DNA of 64,000 bases from an uncultured Tateyamaria sp. (GTDB taxonomy: Bacteria; Pseudomonadota; Alphaproteobacteria; Rhodobacterales; Rhodobacteraceae). Positions 1 through 8,816 of this stretch are shown one piece after another. The stretch's first letter is position 1. Each line of letters starts with the position of its first letter. Below the pieces are notes generated by a model. The model saw only the letters and a list, made by a program, of their open reading frames with translations. It was not told the DNA's origin and did no database searches. The DNA lies in NCBI RefSeq assembly GCF_947504105.1, contig NZ_CANNGP010000023.1:1-64000 (forward strand), read 5' to 3'. The position numbers were made by a program, and so were the translations under genes.

Positions 1-197
1 CCGGACACAAGACCGCTTCTGAAAAGGTACACGCAATCCCATTTAACCCTTGCTATGCGGGTGCCATCCACACAAGTTATTCGCGACCAAGGGACCAATG
101 ACTGTTTTGGTCCCGCGGAGCAGACCTTATCCACTGGCCGGGCCGATGACCGCAAAGCGGACGAAGCGGCCAATGCTCGCTATGGACCAAAGGTCCG

Positions 198-1145
198 CTA
201 TCGCACGCGCGTTTCAAAGACCCTGATTGTTGATTGGATCTGACGTTTGAACGCCCGCTGCATGCGTTGATGGTCTCCAAAGCCGGTACTTCGGACAACA
301 CTTGCTGCAGGCATTCCCGACGCCAAACGATCCGCTGCCAAACGGACACGAACTGCCTCGACGAACTTAGTTGGCGACATGCCCATTTGTGCATTGAAGC
401 GTCGGGTCAGCGTCCTCGGTGTTGTGCCTGCAAAATCTGCCATTTCGGATAGCGTCCACGAACGGGCCGGGCTTTGAGCGATTTCATCAACAAGATCGGA
501 AAGCTGGCAGTTGGATGCAAACTGAGCAGACAGCACATCGTTGAACTGGCTCTGATCACCAGAGCGCGACAAGTGAACAAGCATACCTCGGGCGGCAGAC
601 AAAGCGGCTGCGGTGCCACAGTCCTGTTTCAAAATGTACAGGGCTAGATCAATCCCCGCCGTCACGCCGCCGGATGTGTGAATATGGCCATCTTGGACAT
701 ACAGCTTGTCAATTTCCCAATCGACTGTGGGAAAGCGCTTTTTGACGAACCGCTCTCTTTGCCAGTGCGTTGTTGCAGGGCGACCATCCAAAACGCCCGC
801 ATGTGCGAGCAACACTGAACCGGAGCAAATGCCCATCAAACGCTGGCCGCGCCAATTTGCCAGATAGGCTCGGAGGCATTCATCCTTCAGCGCATCGTCC
901 ACCCCCATGCCGCCAGGCACCAAAAGGTAGTTCGCTCCTGACGCATCTGACAATCCGACGTCCGGAGTGAGGCGCACGCCGCAGGCCGTCGTGACCGACG
1001 CTCCATTTGAGGACACATATCTCAGGCGGTAGGCCTGTTTCCCGTTACTTTGTGCATTGCTGAAGACATGGGTGGGCCCGCTCACATCCAGCAGTGTCAC
1101 GCCGTCAAAGAGAAGCACGTCGATGTGGAAAGGCGCTTTGTCCAT
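198..1145 (-). CDS. GlxA-family AraC-type transcriptional regulator
   Basis: The 315-residue protein has a DJ-1/PfpI-like N-terminal domain (residues about 7-180, with the nucleophile-elbow motif GICSGS) followed by an AraC/XylS helix-turn-helix region (about 215-315, with SEMADFAGTTPRTLTRRF). This is the two-domain layout of GlxA-type regulators, which are cytoplasmic DNA-binding proteins that often control amine, amino-acid or small-molecule genes. The domain calls follow from the sequence; the target is unknown. It is divergent from the EamA exporter at 1232 with a short shared promoter region, so control of that exporter is a reasonable inference. The C-terminus ends in a slightly unusual IQSTIRVFETRVR where family members usually have a GVSPxxYRxRF-like end. 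Confidence 0.88.
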   Translation of the reverse strand: MDKAPFHIDVLLFDGVTLLDVSGPTHVFSNAQSNGKQAYRLRYVSSNGASVTTACGVRLTPDVGLSDASGANYLLVPGGMGVDDALKDECLRAYLANWRGQRLMGICSGSVLLAHAGVLDGRPATTHWQRERFVKKRFPTVDWEIDKLYVQDGHIHTSGGVTAGIDLALYILKQDCGTAAALSAARGMLVHLSRSGDQSQFNDVLSAQFASNCQLSDLVDEIAQSPARSWTLSEMADFAGTTPRTLTRRFNAQMGMSPTKFVEAVRVRLAADRLASGMPAASVVRSTGFGDHQRMQRAFKRQIQSTIRVFETRVR

Positions 1146-1231
1146 AATTGACTAAACTATGTCCAAAAAGACGACTGCAAAAGCGTTATCGTCAGGCAAC
1201 AGATCCCTATACTGGAAACACCGGCCTTCGG

Positions 1232-2161
1232 ATGACACACAAAGACCCTCAACAGGCATTAACGCGCGATACAGCAAGCGTGATCGGCCCAACCCTTGCC
1301 CTGCTGACAGCGTTGATTTTTGCGACCAGCAGCATCGCGGCAAAAATCGCCACATTTGAACTTGAAGCCCTGACGATCATTCTTGTCCGCTCCTCGATTG
1401 CCGCCGTGGTTTTGCTCGCCGTTATGCTGTTTCAAGCCAGATCAGTGTTCCGCATCAGCATACGAGACATTCCGGCAATCGCCGTTCTGGGGGTTGTGGG
1501 TATCGTGGCGACACTTTGGTTTCTGTTGCAAGCACTGACATACACGACGGTCACAAGCACCGCTCTGATCGGTGCGACGGCTCCAATCGTGACAGCGGTT
1601 TCTGCGGCTATCGTGTTCAAGGAGCGGCTGCCGCGTGCGGCCTATCTAGGCGTCGTAACATCATTTGCCGGGGTCATCCTTCTGATCACGGATGGTCGGA
1701 TCGCGGACTTGCGGGAGTTATCTTTCAACCGTGGTGATCTGTTGATGTTCGGGAACGTCGTCAGCTCTGCGATTTACGCACTGACGATCAAAAGCCTCAG
1801 CGTAAAGTATGCTTCTTTGACACTCACGTTTTACATGACGATTGCGGCTATTCTCGCCTTGTTGATCTTGGTCGACTTCGATCAGGTTCGCGAGGTCTCC
1901 TCAGCTTCGGCAACCAGCATCTGGGCCTTGCTATATCTGGGCATCGTGACATCAGCCATCGGGTACTTTCTTTACAATTATACCGTCAAAATCGTCGGCC
2001 CGACTGTCATGTCCTGCACAGTTTTCAGCGCTATGCCGGTCTTTGTGATGATACTCGCGTGGGTCATGCTGGGGAAGGTCATCGCGTCGTTCGAGGTCAT
2101 CAGTTCAGCATTGATTTCTGTGGGACTGTTCTTCGTTCTGAGACCAAACAGCAGGGCGTAG
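1232..2161 (+). CDS. DMT-superfamily (EamA) transporter
   Basis: An inner-membrane protein of 309 residues with about ten hydrophobic segments arranged as two EamA repeats, typical of drug/metabolite exporters. I start it at the ATG at 1232 (MTHKDPQQ), because the reading frame upstream to a TTG at 1148 is rich in Lys/Arg and lacks family character. Hydrophobic segments start at about residue 17 (IGPTLALLTALIF) and run to the C-terminus (SVGLFFVLRP). Substrate cannot be told from sequence. It is divergent from the GlxA-type regulator at 198-1145, a common arrangement for a regulator and its exporter. Confidence 0.85.
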   Translation: MTHKDPQQALTRDTASVIGPTLALLTALIFATSSIAAKIATFELEALTIILVRSSIAAVVLLAVMLFQARSVFRISIRDIPAIAVLGVVGIVATLWFLLQALTYTTVTSTALIGATAPIVTAVSAAIVFKERLPRAAYLGVVTSFAGVILLITDGRIADLRELSFNRGDLLMFGNVVSSAIYALTIKSLSVKYASLTLTFYMTIAAILALLILVDFDQVREVSSASATSIWALLYLGIVTSAIGYFLYNYTVKIVGPTVMSCTVFSAMPVFVMILAWVMLGKVIASFEVISSALISVGLFFVLRPNSRA

Positions 2162-2433
2162 CCTACACAATACGACTGGGCCATGAACATAAAGCCGCCG
2201 TTCGTTGATCGCGCGGCATCGGTCGTTTTTGGGCACGGAGCAGCCTTTCGCAAAACGCTCCCACACCCCCTTGGCTCCGCCGCTCGCCACAAGTTCAACG
2301 TCACCTCTTCCCTATAACTTGGCGACCGGTCCCAATGAACAACCCAAGACTACCGGCACCCAAACGCATCCCGCACTGGACAACGTCCGTCAACGTGTCG
2401 CAAATGCTGCAATCAATGCAAAGGGCGCGCACC

Positions 2434-2571
2434 ATGTTCGGATTGATCCGCACACCTATCCTGATCCTGATCGCCTTCCTGGCGGGCCTGATGTTTGAAC
2501 GTAGCCAGGGGGCAGAGGCGTGCACGGACCAAGGCGGCGTGATGCGTGACGGAGTATGCTGGAATGAGTGA
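2434..2571 (+). CDS. Small single-pass membrane/periplasmic protein (45 aa)
   Basis: A 45-residue reading frame, [10 protein letters not shown]...CWNE, with one N-terminal hydrophobic segment (residues about 6-19) and a short C-terminal part with two cysteines in the pattern [13 protein letters not shown]. Its stop overlaps the rimM start by eight bases (ATGAGTGA), so the two are probably translationally coupled. I start it at ATG 2434 because the hydrophobic segment begins there; an upstream in-frame ATG exists at 2335. Function is unknown. The Cys pair could form a disulfide if the tail is periplasmic; that is inference. Confidence 0.6.
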   Translation: MFGLIRTPILILIAFLAGLMFERSQGAEACTDQGGVMRDGVCWNE

Positions 2572-3073
2572 TGATGTGATCTGTGTCGGCGTGATCAGCG
2601 GCGCCTACGGTGTGCATGGCGAGGTCCGGATAAAGTCATTCTGCGCCCTGCCCGAGGACATCGAAACCTATAGCCCGCTCACGACCGAAGACGGCAAGCG
2701 TTCGTTTTCCCTTGCGCTCATACGCCCCATGAAAAACGGCTTCGTCGCCCGCATCGCCGAGGTTGCGATCAAGGAAGAGGCCGACGCGCTCAAAGGAACG
2801 CAGCTTTTTGCCCGCCGCGATCAGCTACCTCACCTGCCGGATGATGAATTCTACTACACGGATCTCGTGGGGCTTGAGGTGTTCGACACCGGCGGCACAT
2901 CGCTTGGCCACGTGAAATCCGTACAGAACCACGGCGCCAGCGACCTGCTTGAGGTGCACATGCCCGGGGCCACGGCGACGGTCCTCTTGCCCTTCACCAA
3001 GGCCGCCGTGCCGACCGTGGATCTTGCTGCAGGACGCATCGTGGTCGACCCACCCGATGGTCTTTTTGACTGA
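2564..3073 (+). CDS. rimM: Ribosome maturation factor RimM
   Basis: A 169-residue protein matching RimM, the 30S assembly factor that binds S19 and helps 16S rRNA processing. The N-terminal RimM domain shows [14 protein letters not shown]; the C-terminal PRC-barrel half contains [12 protein letters not shown] and ends in [10 protein letters not shown]. The start chosen is ATG 2564 (MSDDVICVG); an in-frame ATG 18 bases upstream lies inside the preceding small gene. rimM, trmD and rplS are neighbours in most proteobacteria. Here a decayed gene lies between rimM and trmD, and rpsP is not upstream in this window. Confidence 0.96.
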   Translation: MSDDVICVGVISGAYGVHGEVRIKSFCALPEDIETYSPLTTEDGKRSFSLALIRPMKNGFVARIAEVAIKEEADALKGTQLFARRDQLPHLPDDEFYYTDLVGLEVFDTGGTSLGHVKSVQNHGASDLLEVHMPGATATVLLPFTKAAVPTVDLAAGRIVVDPPDGLFD

Positions 3074-3084
3074 TCGCAAGGCGC

Positions 3085-3928
3085 CTGATTGCGCATGTGG
3101 GTTTTCACAAAACGGGGACCACCTCCATTCAAAAGACGCTGAACGCCAATCGAACCGTCTTGGATGGGCGTCTCCATATATGTCTGCGCACCGATATGCT
3201 GGCTTTGTGCGAAGCGGCCCGCAAATGGTCCGTCAAGCGCAGCCACGTCAATCTCGCATATGTCCGATACGAGGCGGCAGAGCTGCTTTCATCGTGGCGT
3301 GATGATTGCTCGATGCTGATCAGCTCAGAAGACTTGAGCGGTCACATGCTAGGCCGCCGTGGCCTCACCACATACGACGCTGCGCCCGTTCTGGCAGAGG
3401 CTCTGATTTCAGCCTAGGCTGCGGCCCGACCGGATGTTGATATCACGCTCGCCTACACAACCCGAGCAGCGACGCCCTGGTTGCGCAGTTGCTACACGCA
3501 ACACCTGCGCGCCACGCGCATTACAGTGTCCGAAACGGGCTACACCCAGGCATATGCCGAGTCTGCTGGTCTTGATGGGATCATTGCCCGCGTACGGGAC
3601 AAGACCAAACACACAAACGTTCAGACCTTTCCGCTAGAGATAGCCAGCGGGCTGCGTTTGGTCCGCTCGACCCGCTTCTGGATCTTGTCAGTCTGCCCCG
3701 GGCTGTTCGATCCCAAATTGCCCCACAGCCCCCCGCGAATGTTGCCATGTCGCAAGACGCACGGGACGCGCTGCTTGCCTTGAACCGCTCTGACATCAAC
3801 GGCGATGCCTACCGAAAGGCGCGCAACGCATTGAAAAAAACGACGCACGTGACCGCCTGCGCCGTTGCCTTTGTACCCTGACCAACGGCATAGACACAGC
3901 GCATCGAACAGATAGAACCTGCTTATGA
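3085..3928 (+). pseudogene. Decayed sulfotransferase-like gene between rimM and trmD
   Basis: The 5' part reads LIAHVGFHKTGTTSIQKTL, a 5'-phosphosulfate-binding-type loop (HKTGTT) as in PAPS-dependent sulfotransferase-like proteins of this group. There is no ATG start; a GTG at 3097 is the only start codon. An in-frame TAG at 3415-3417 interrupts the frame (probably CAG before), and the same frame continues with TLAYTTRAATPWLRS. Near 3640 one base is missing: adding one base after CTAGAG restores LEDSQRAAFGPLDPLLDLV in another frame. A second slip is likely at the run of seven A at 3834-3840; one more A would let the frame run to a TGA at 3926-3928 that overlaps the trmD ATG. Non-functional. 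Confidence 0.8.
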
Positions 3929-4722
3929 CCGCACCTTCAAAATCCCATGGCCGCAAAGTCATTCGCCCGACCCTGAAACCGGCCTCACTGATGGATGAAG
4001 CGCCAGACTTCGTCGGCGTCTGGCAAGCGCGGATTGTCACGCTTTTCCCTGAAACCTTTCCGGGCGTGCTGGGTGCATCACTAACAGGCAAGGCTTTGCA
4101 GGACGGCAAGTGGCAATTGCACACGCACGATCTGCGCACCCACGGAATCGGCAAGCACCGCAATGTAGACGACACTCCGGCGGGCGGTGGAGCCGGCATG
4201 GTGCTGCGCGCCGACGTGGTCAGTGCCGCGCTGACAGAGGCGCAAGCGCATGCCCGCGGACGCTGGCCCATCCTCTACCTGTCTCCACGCGGACAGCGTT
4301 TTGACCAAGCCATGGCCCGCGATCTGGCCCGCTGTGACGGTGTCACCATGCTGTGCGGTCGCTTCGAAGGCGTGGACGAACGGGTGCTTGAACACTGGGG
4401 CATTACCGAAGTCTCGCTTGGGGATTTCGTGATGACCGGAGGCGAGATCGCCGCGCAAGCCATGCTCGATGCAACCGTGCGTCTTCTGCCCGGCGTGCTG
4501 GGCAATGCCGACAGCGCGGTCGAGGAAAGCCATTCGAACGGCCTTCTGGAACACCCGCAATACACCCGCCCCGCCACATGGGAAGGGCGCGACGTTCCCG
4601 ATATCCTGATGTCCGGTCATCACGGCAAGGTGGCAGAATGGCGGCGGGAGATGTCAGAGAAGCTGACACGCGAGCGGCGGCCCGACCTATGGACACGCTA
4701 CAAGGATCGCGGCGGTGACTGA
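3925..4722 (+). CDS. trmD: tRNA (guanine-N1)-methyltransferase TrmD
   Basis: TrmD makes m1G37 in tRNAs with G at 36 and prevents +1 frameshifting. The 265-residue protein shows the trefoil-knot SAM site motifs GGGAGMVL, LCGRFEGVDERV and GDFVMTGGE, and a C-terminal domain ending RRPDLWTRYKDRGGD. An N-terminal extension of about 30 residues (MTAPSKSHGRK...) precedes the usual start ARIVTLFPE; a start nearer the core at the Met before DEAPDF is an alternative. The ATG at 3925 overlaps the restored end of the upstream pseudogene (ATGA), and the 3' end overlaps the GST gene by eight bases. Confidence 0.97.
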   Translation: MTAPSKSHGRKVIRPTLKPASLMDEAPDFVGVWQARIVTLFPETFPGVLGASLTGKALQDGKWQLHTHDLRTHGIGKHRNVDDTPAGGGAGMVLRADVVSAALTEAQAHARGRWPILYLSPRGQRFDQAMARDLARCDGVTMLCGRFEGVDERVLEHWGITEVSLGDFVMTGGEIAAQAMLDATVRLLPGVLGNADSAVEESHSNGLLEHPQYTRPATWEGRDVPDILMSGHHGKVAEWRREMSEKLTRERRPDLWTRYKDRGGD

Positions 4723-5365
4723 GGCACTGACGCTGTATGGATATCACCACAGCGTCTACACGTGGGCGGCACGGATGACGCTGCATACCACCGGCGTTGG
4801 CTGGCGCGATGTCGAAGTGAACCCGTTTGCTGCCGCACCCGAAGACCAAAAGCTGCCACACCCATTCGGACGCGTCCCCGTGTTGGATCACGACAGCTTC
4901 CGCATCTACGAAACCCGCGCGATCACAGACTATATCGACGCGCAGTTTGGACAGGACCGCCTGACACCACATGATCTACGGGCCAGGGCGCGCATGAACC
5001 AGGTGATCGGCATCATCGACAGCTATGCCCACATCCCACTGGTCCGACAGGTTTTTTCGCACAGCGTGTTTCGCCCTTGGGCAAATGAACCAAGCGACCC
5101 GGACGCAATCAAGGCAGGCTTGGACGCCGCCACGACCGCCCTCTCCGCTCTGGAGGATATTGCGGCAGAAGGGCTGGTTCTGACGGGTGAAACGCTCAGC
5201 CTCGCGGACTGCCACCTCGCTCCGATGATGGCCTACTTCAGCGCTGCACCCGCCGGGGACGACGCTCTACGCACCAAGCCAGCGCTGACGCAATGGTGGG
5301 ACCGAACCCGGCGCGCGACGGCGCTTGCTGAAACATGGCCCGTTGGACCTGTGCAAAAGCCTTGA
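4715..5365 (+). CDS. Glutathione S-transferase family protein
   Basis: This 216-residue protein has a GST fold: an N-terminal thioredoxin-like domain with LYGYHHSVYTWAARMTLH, a cis-Pro region at GRVPVLDHD and the glutathione-binding YETRAI element, followed by an all-helical C-terminal domain with SLADCHLAPMMAYF. The start is GTG at 4715, eight bases before the trmD stop, so expression is likely coupled to trmD. Substrate is unknown. It is cytoplasmic by lack of a signal peptide. The trmD-GST coupling is a local arrangement rather than a functional pathway I can name. Confidence 0.85.
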   Translation: MTEALTLYGYHHSVYTWAARMTLHTTGVGWRDVEVNPFAAAPEDQKLPHPFGRVPVLDHDSFRIYETRAITDYIDAQFGQDRLTPHDLRARARMNQVIGIIDSYAHIPLVRQVFSHSVFRPWANEPSDPDAIKAGLDAATTALSALEDIAAEGLVLTGETLSLADCHLAPMMAYFSAAPAGDDALRTKPALTQWWDRTRRATALAETWPVGPVQKP

Positions 5366-5390
5366 TTGCTGCGCTTTGCCCTCCTATACA
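5362..5390 (+). promoter_or_regulatory. Predicted sigma-70 promoter for rplS-rpmE
   Basis: TTGATT at 5362-5367 and TATACA at 5385-5390 are separated by exactly 17 bases, a near-consensus housekeeping promoter. Its -35 starts at the very end of the GST gene. Transcription would start near 5397, giving rplS a leader of about 200 nucleotides. Confidence 0.6.
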
Positions 5391-5425
5391 CCGCCCATTC
5401 CGACTCGGGACTTCCTGATCGGGGG

Positions 5426-5468
5426 TTTGGCTTGTGGCACTTTCTTCAGTGCTTCTACGCAGGCCAAA
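5426..5468 (+). ncRNA. Folded leader element upstream of rplS
   Basis: In the predicted 5' leader of rplS, TTTGGCTTG (5426-5434) can pair with CAGGCCAAA (5460-5468) over nine base pairs with one G-U, and inside it GCACT (5437-5441) pairs with AGTGC (5448-5452) around a TTCTTC loop. There is no following T-run, so it is not a simple terminator. A cis-regulatory role in L19/L31 expression is inference; I do not recognise it as a named family. Confidence 0.4.
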
Positions 5469-5595
5469 CAAAGTGAGACAAGGAATGATGACCTGACCTC
5501 TGGCGGGCGCAATGGCGGACCCGGTGAAGACACAGAGCTCTGAGGCGCGACAAACCTTCGTGGAAAAACCACGAGCATCATAGGAGTGATGGTCA

Positions 5596-5985
5596 ATGGA
5601 CCTGATCGCACAGCTAGAGGCGGAACAGATTGCCGCCCTGGGGAAAGACATCCCCGACTTCAAAGCCGGTGACACCATCCGCGTCGGCTACAAGGTGACC
5701 GAAGGCACGCGCACCCGTGTGCAGAACTACGAAGGCGTCTGCATCGCCCGCAACAACGGCTCAGGCATCGCCGGTTCGTTCACCGTTCGCAAGATTTCGT
5801 TTGGCGAAGGCGTGGAACGTGTGTTCCCGCTGTTTTCGACCAACATCGACAGCATCACCGTGGTCCGCCGCGGTCGCGTGCGTCGCGCCAAACTGTACTA
5901 CCTCCGCACCCGCCGCGGCAAATCGGCCCGGATCGCGGAAGTCTCCAACTACAAACCCAAGAAGTCCGAAGGAGCCGAGGCATGA
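5596..5985 (+). CDS. rplS: Large ribosomal subunit protein bL19
   Basis: This 129-residue protein is L19, which sits at the 30S-50S interface. Diagnostic stretches are [14 protein letters not shown], the [13 protein letters not shown] loop and [18 protein letters not shown], and the basic C-terminus [15 protein letters not shown] Shine-Dalgarno (AGGAG) lies just upstream of ATG 5596. The stop overlaps the rpmE start by four bases (ATGA). The C-terminal extension [12 protein letters not shown] is normal for alphaproteobacteria. Confidence 0.98.
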   Translation: MDLIAQLEAEQIAALGKDIPDFKAGDTIRVGYKVTEGTRTRVQNYEGVCIARNNGSGIAGSFTVRKISFGEGVERVFPLFSTNIDSITVVRRGRVRRAKLYYLRTRRGKSARIAEVSNYKPKKSEGAEA

Positions 5986-6203
5986 AGGCCGATACGCATC
6001 CCGACTACCACATCATCGACGTCAAGATGACGGACGGCACAGTGGTTCAAATGAAATCGACATGGGGCAAAGAAGGCGACCAGCTGTCGCTCGACATCGA
6101 CCCCTCCGTGCACCCCGCATGGACCGGCGGTTCGTCCCGCCTGATGGACACCGGCGGCCGTGTGTCCAAGTTCAAGAACAAATACGCCGGTCTGGGCTTC
6201 TAA
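5982..6203 (+). CDS. rpmE: Large ribosomal subunit protein bL31
   Basis: A 73-residue L31 with the conserved N-terminal [10 protein letters not shown] and the C-terminal [12 protein letters not shown]. It lacks the CxxC zinc-binding cysteines of the Zn-containing type, so it is the zinc-independent kind in that sense. It overlaps rplS by ATGA and is followed by an intrinsic terminator, which closes the operon. Confidence 0.97.
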   Translation: MKADTHPDYHIIDVKMTDGTVVQMKSTWGKEGDQLSLDIDPSVHPAWTGGSSRLMDTGGRVSKFKNKYAGLGF

Positions 6204-6226
6204 AGCATCCACGCCACGTAAAAGAC

Positions 6227-6255
6227 AAAGCCGCTCCAACGGGGGCGGCTTTTTT
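6227..6255 (+). terminator. Rho-independent terminator after rpmE
   Basis: AAAGCCGC (6227-6234) pairs with GCGGCTTT (6245-6252) around a GC-rich loop, followed by a run of T. It lies 24 bases after the rpmE stop. Confidence 0.85.
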
Positions 6256-6328
6256 CGTTCCGGGCCAAAGCATCTTGCCGCGCGGCTCCGCCGTCGCGAT
6301 AGTATCCCGATCCATCTGGGGGACGGCG

Positions 6329-6715
6329 ATGCGCACCGCATCACTCATCTTGGCACTCTTGATCGCGGCCACACCGGCCGCGACCCAGGCGGATATCCAA
6401 ACCGCCACCAAACGCACCAAGTCCGGTCAATTCGATGCACAAGGCCAAGTGCGCTGCGCTCAAGAAGTCGGACAGGTCCTCGGTGCCTGTGACGCTTCGG
6501 TCGCCCGCGCGACAGGATCGGCAGCGGTGGTTGTGACCTTTCCCAACGGCTTTGCGCGCATGCTGACATTCTCGGACGGCGCATTCCTGCGCGACAATGC
6601 AACAATGTCAGGGGTCGGCACAGACACGGAATGGCAATTGACCAACGGCACCTACCATATTCGGGTGGATGACCAGCGCTTCGACATCCCCGAAACGCTG
6701 GTCACTGCAGATTAG
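6329..6715 (+). CDS. Exported hypothetical protein, 128 aa
   Basis: The frame starts at ATG 6329 with a typical signal peptide (MRTASLILALLIAATPAATQA) and continues for about 107 mature residues with two cysteines (VRCAQEVGQVLGAC). Probably periplasmic. The reading frame is open for a long way upstream through rplS and rpmE, but the signal peptide fixes the start. I do not recognise the family. It converges with the sugar dehydrogenase gene and the two stops overlap by four bases, leaving no room for a terminator between them. Confidence 0.7.
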   Translation: MRTASLILALLIAATPAATQADIQTATKRTKSGQFDAQGQVRCAQEVGQVLGACDASVARATGSAAVVVTFPNGFARMLTFSDGAFLRDNATMSGVGTDTEWQLTNGTYHIRVDDQRFDIPETLVTAD

Positions 6716-8004
6716 CCGCCGGGCGTCAGCTTATAGATCGTACCTTCGTCGATGGACGTGTACAGGCTGCCATCCGGCCCCATGACCACCGACCGGAACC
6801 GGCCCGACTCCATCGGCAGGGTCATCTCGGTCACGTCCTCCACATCCGCAACATCTTCGTTGAATTGGATCACGTCGAGGCGTTGCCCAATGGGCGTGCC
6901 GCCAAATCCGATCCCCATGATGCCGACAACCATCGCGTCGTTCCAATCGCCCCAGGCGTCCCCCTCCAGGAACGCGGCCGAGGACATCCCTTGCGACCAG
7001 CCGTTGTTGTTCCAGACCGGTGGCATGGCATCAGGATAGGTGTCGAAATCGGTCATCGGCATGAACGCCGCACGCTCGTACCGGTTCATGCCCTCTTCCT
7101 GGTTGGGGCTGTAGCCACAGTAGTTGTCCGGGCAATCGCCACGCCCAGCCACGTTCGGGCGCGGGTCCCACCCGGCATTGCCACCGTTTTCCAGAATGGT
7201 GATTTCATCCGAATGCCATGGCCCGTGTTCTGCCGTGATGGCCTGCCCCGTCTCGGGGTGGAACGCGATACCCTGCACGTTGCGGTGCCCATAAGTGTAC
7301 GTCCGCGCGTCAAAGCCTTCGGGCGGGCTGTTGTCGGCATGGGCATTGCCGTCAGTATCGATCCGGATCACTTTCGATCCCATCATCGTCGGGCTCTGCG
7401 GCACCTCGCCATTATGGGTGTCACCCGTTGTCAGCCACAACGCGCCATCCGCGCTGAACCGCACGCGACCGCCATTATGCGCTCCGGGTCCCCCGAACGG
7501 GTGATCAGACGCCGCCATTTTGTAGGGCACATCGTCGATGATATCCGTCCGATCCGACACGCTGGCAAAATCATCGCTGACCGTAAATCGCATCAGCCGG
7601 TTGGTGTGCGGGTCCGACATGTTCGATGTGGAATAGACATAGATGCGCCGGTTGTCGGCAAAGTCGGGGTCAAAGGCGACGCCCATCATGCCCGCCTGCC
7701 CTTCACAGAACAGGTCAGCGCCATTGGCCGCATATCCGACCGTGTCGGCAACGCCGTAAAGCGCAGTCACAGTTCCATCCGGCATCCGCACGGACAGCCC
7801 CTTGCACTTTTCCGTAAACAGCATCGTGCCATCGTCGAGGAACGCCATGTCCCAAGGGTTTTCGAGGCCATCAAGCACAACCTCGTGCGTCAGACTGGTG
7901 GTGTTCATGCCGCTCTGGGCCAGCAGCGGCGATGATGAAATAGCCGTCGCCGCAAGCAGTGATGCAATGACCGATAGTTTGGAATGCGTGGTATAACCGG
8001 ACAT
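6712..8004 (-). CDS. PQQ-dependent sugar dehydrogenase (soluble type)
   Basis: A 430-residue secreted protein resembling the soluble aldose/glucose dehydrogenase family (YliI/Asd type), a six-bladed beta-propeller that binds PQQ and oxidises sugars in the periplasm. A signal peptide covers about residues 1-29 (cleavage after SSPLLAQ). Family-like segments are GLENPWDMAFL, GPGAHNGGRVRF, YGHRNVQGIAFHPETG and ITAEHGPWHSDE. A cytochrome c gene lies immediately upstream on the same strand, the expected electron acceptor, but that gene is frameshifted. Sugar specificity cannot be told from sequence. Confidence 0.85.
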   Translation of the reverse strand: MSGYTTHSKLSVIASLLAATAISSSPLLAQSGMNTTSLTHEVVLDGLENPWDMAFLDDGTMLFTEKCKGLSVRMPDGTVTALYGVADTVGYAANGADLFCEGQAGMMGVAFDPDFADNRRIYVYSTSNMSDPHTNRLMRFTVSDDFASVSDRTDIIDDVPYKMAASDHPFGGPGAHNGGRVRFSADGALWLTTGDTHNGEVPQSPTMMGSKVIRIDTDGNAHADNSPPEGFDARTYTYGHRNVQGIAFHPETGQAITAEHGPWHSDEITILENGGNAGWDPRPNVAGRGDCPDNYCGYSPNQEEGMNRYERAAFMPMTDFDTYPDAMPPVWNNNGWSQGMSSAAFLEGDAWGDWNDAMVVGIMGIGFGGTPIGQRLDVIQFNEDVADVEDVTEMTLPMESGRFRSVVMGPDGSLYTSIDEGTIYKLTPGG

Positions 8005-8166
8005 AGTTTCCTCCCTTAAATGGTGTCATTCGCCATCCGGAGGGTGCTCTTTGTTTTTATGTCCGGACAAGCCAGACTTTCACGGTATGGTGGCGCCATA
8101 CGCTGGTCAATGTTTAGTTTACCCAAGGGCAACTTTACGCCGGTGCGTCCATACGGATACGAATGT

Positions 8167-8533
8167 TCAATCGAATGCCGTCGCCACGTAGACCGAAATA
8201 TTGACAATATCCTCGTCCGACAGCCGCTTGGCATGAGAGATCATCAGGATCGAATTGGGCCCAATCTTTTCACCGGCGCGATACCTTTCAAGCTGCGTGG
8301 CGATATAGGCAGGGTCCAGGTCAGCAAGTGCAGGATAGCTTGAGGCCCCTTGTGCCTTGTTGCCATGGCAAGCCCTGCACGATTTTCGAAAGATGTCCTG
8401 CGCCGCGTCCACGTCGATCACTTGGTCTTCGGATATCGCGGCGGCGCTGGGCGCTGCTGTCCGTCGTGGTATCCGCCCAAGTGGCGCACGCCCAAACGCT
8501 GATCGCAACGGTCAAAAGGCAGCGTATTAGCAT
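8167..8533 (-). pseudogene. Frameshifted class I cytochrome c
   Basis: The mature part carries one heme motif CRACH and a likely Met ligand in ILMISHAKRLSD, typical of small periplasmic cytochromes c. The signal peptide (MLIRCLLTVAISVWACATWA) is in a different frame: reading from ATG 8533 the frame runs into ADTTTDSSAQRRRD, while the mature frame reads SAAAISEDQVIDVD at the same place. One extra base (or two missing) near 8450 separates them. Removing one C gives a continuous 121-residue export-ready cytochrome. Either a true disabling mutation or a sequencing error; the remaining sequence is well preserved. Confidence 0.75.
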
Positions 8534-8816
8534 CGGCACGGGTCTCCTCTGCTTGCACAATCCCTCAGTAGTAGAAGGTCCAGCGCAATTCGTCCAATGC
8601 CCGTCCGCGTCGGGAACGCGATCGGGTGGTCTATGGACTGCTAGGAGAGGTGGGGATTTTGCACCAAAGACACCTCGCTCATCCCGTCTGCCTCCAGAAC
8701 AGGCGGACCCACATCCAATGCCAGCTGCTGCGGTAAAAATATTAACAGTTCCTGAATCCGCCGCTGTAACCCATTGAAATTTCTAAGGCTGGAACATGTC
8801 CCACGCCGGGACACCC

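Noticed and set aside
5717-6328. A long open frame running through rplS and rpmE into the 128-residue exported protein
   Set aside because: It is a shadow frame of two ribosomal protein genes; the signal peptide at 6329 marks the real start of the exported protein.
6865-7935. A 356-codon open frame antisense to the sugar dehydrogenase
   Set aside because: His/Arg/Val-rich composition typical of an antisense shadow in GC-rich DNA; the minus-strand enzyme is clear.
8534-8816. Possible coding remnant before eda (minus-strand frame containing LQRRIQELLIFLPQQLALDVGPPVLEADG)
   Set aside because: The piece has protein-like composition but no start, no recognisable family, and could not be tied to a gene; it may be a fragment of a lost gene.
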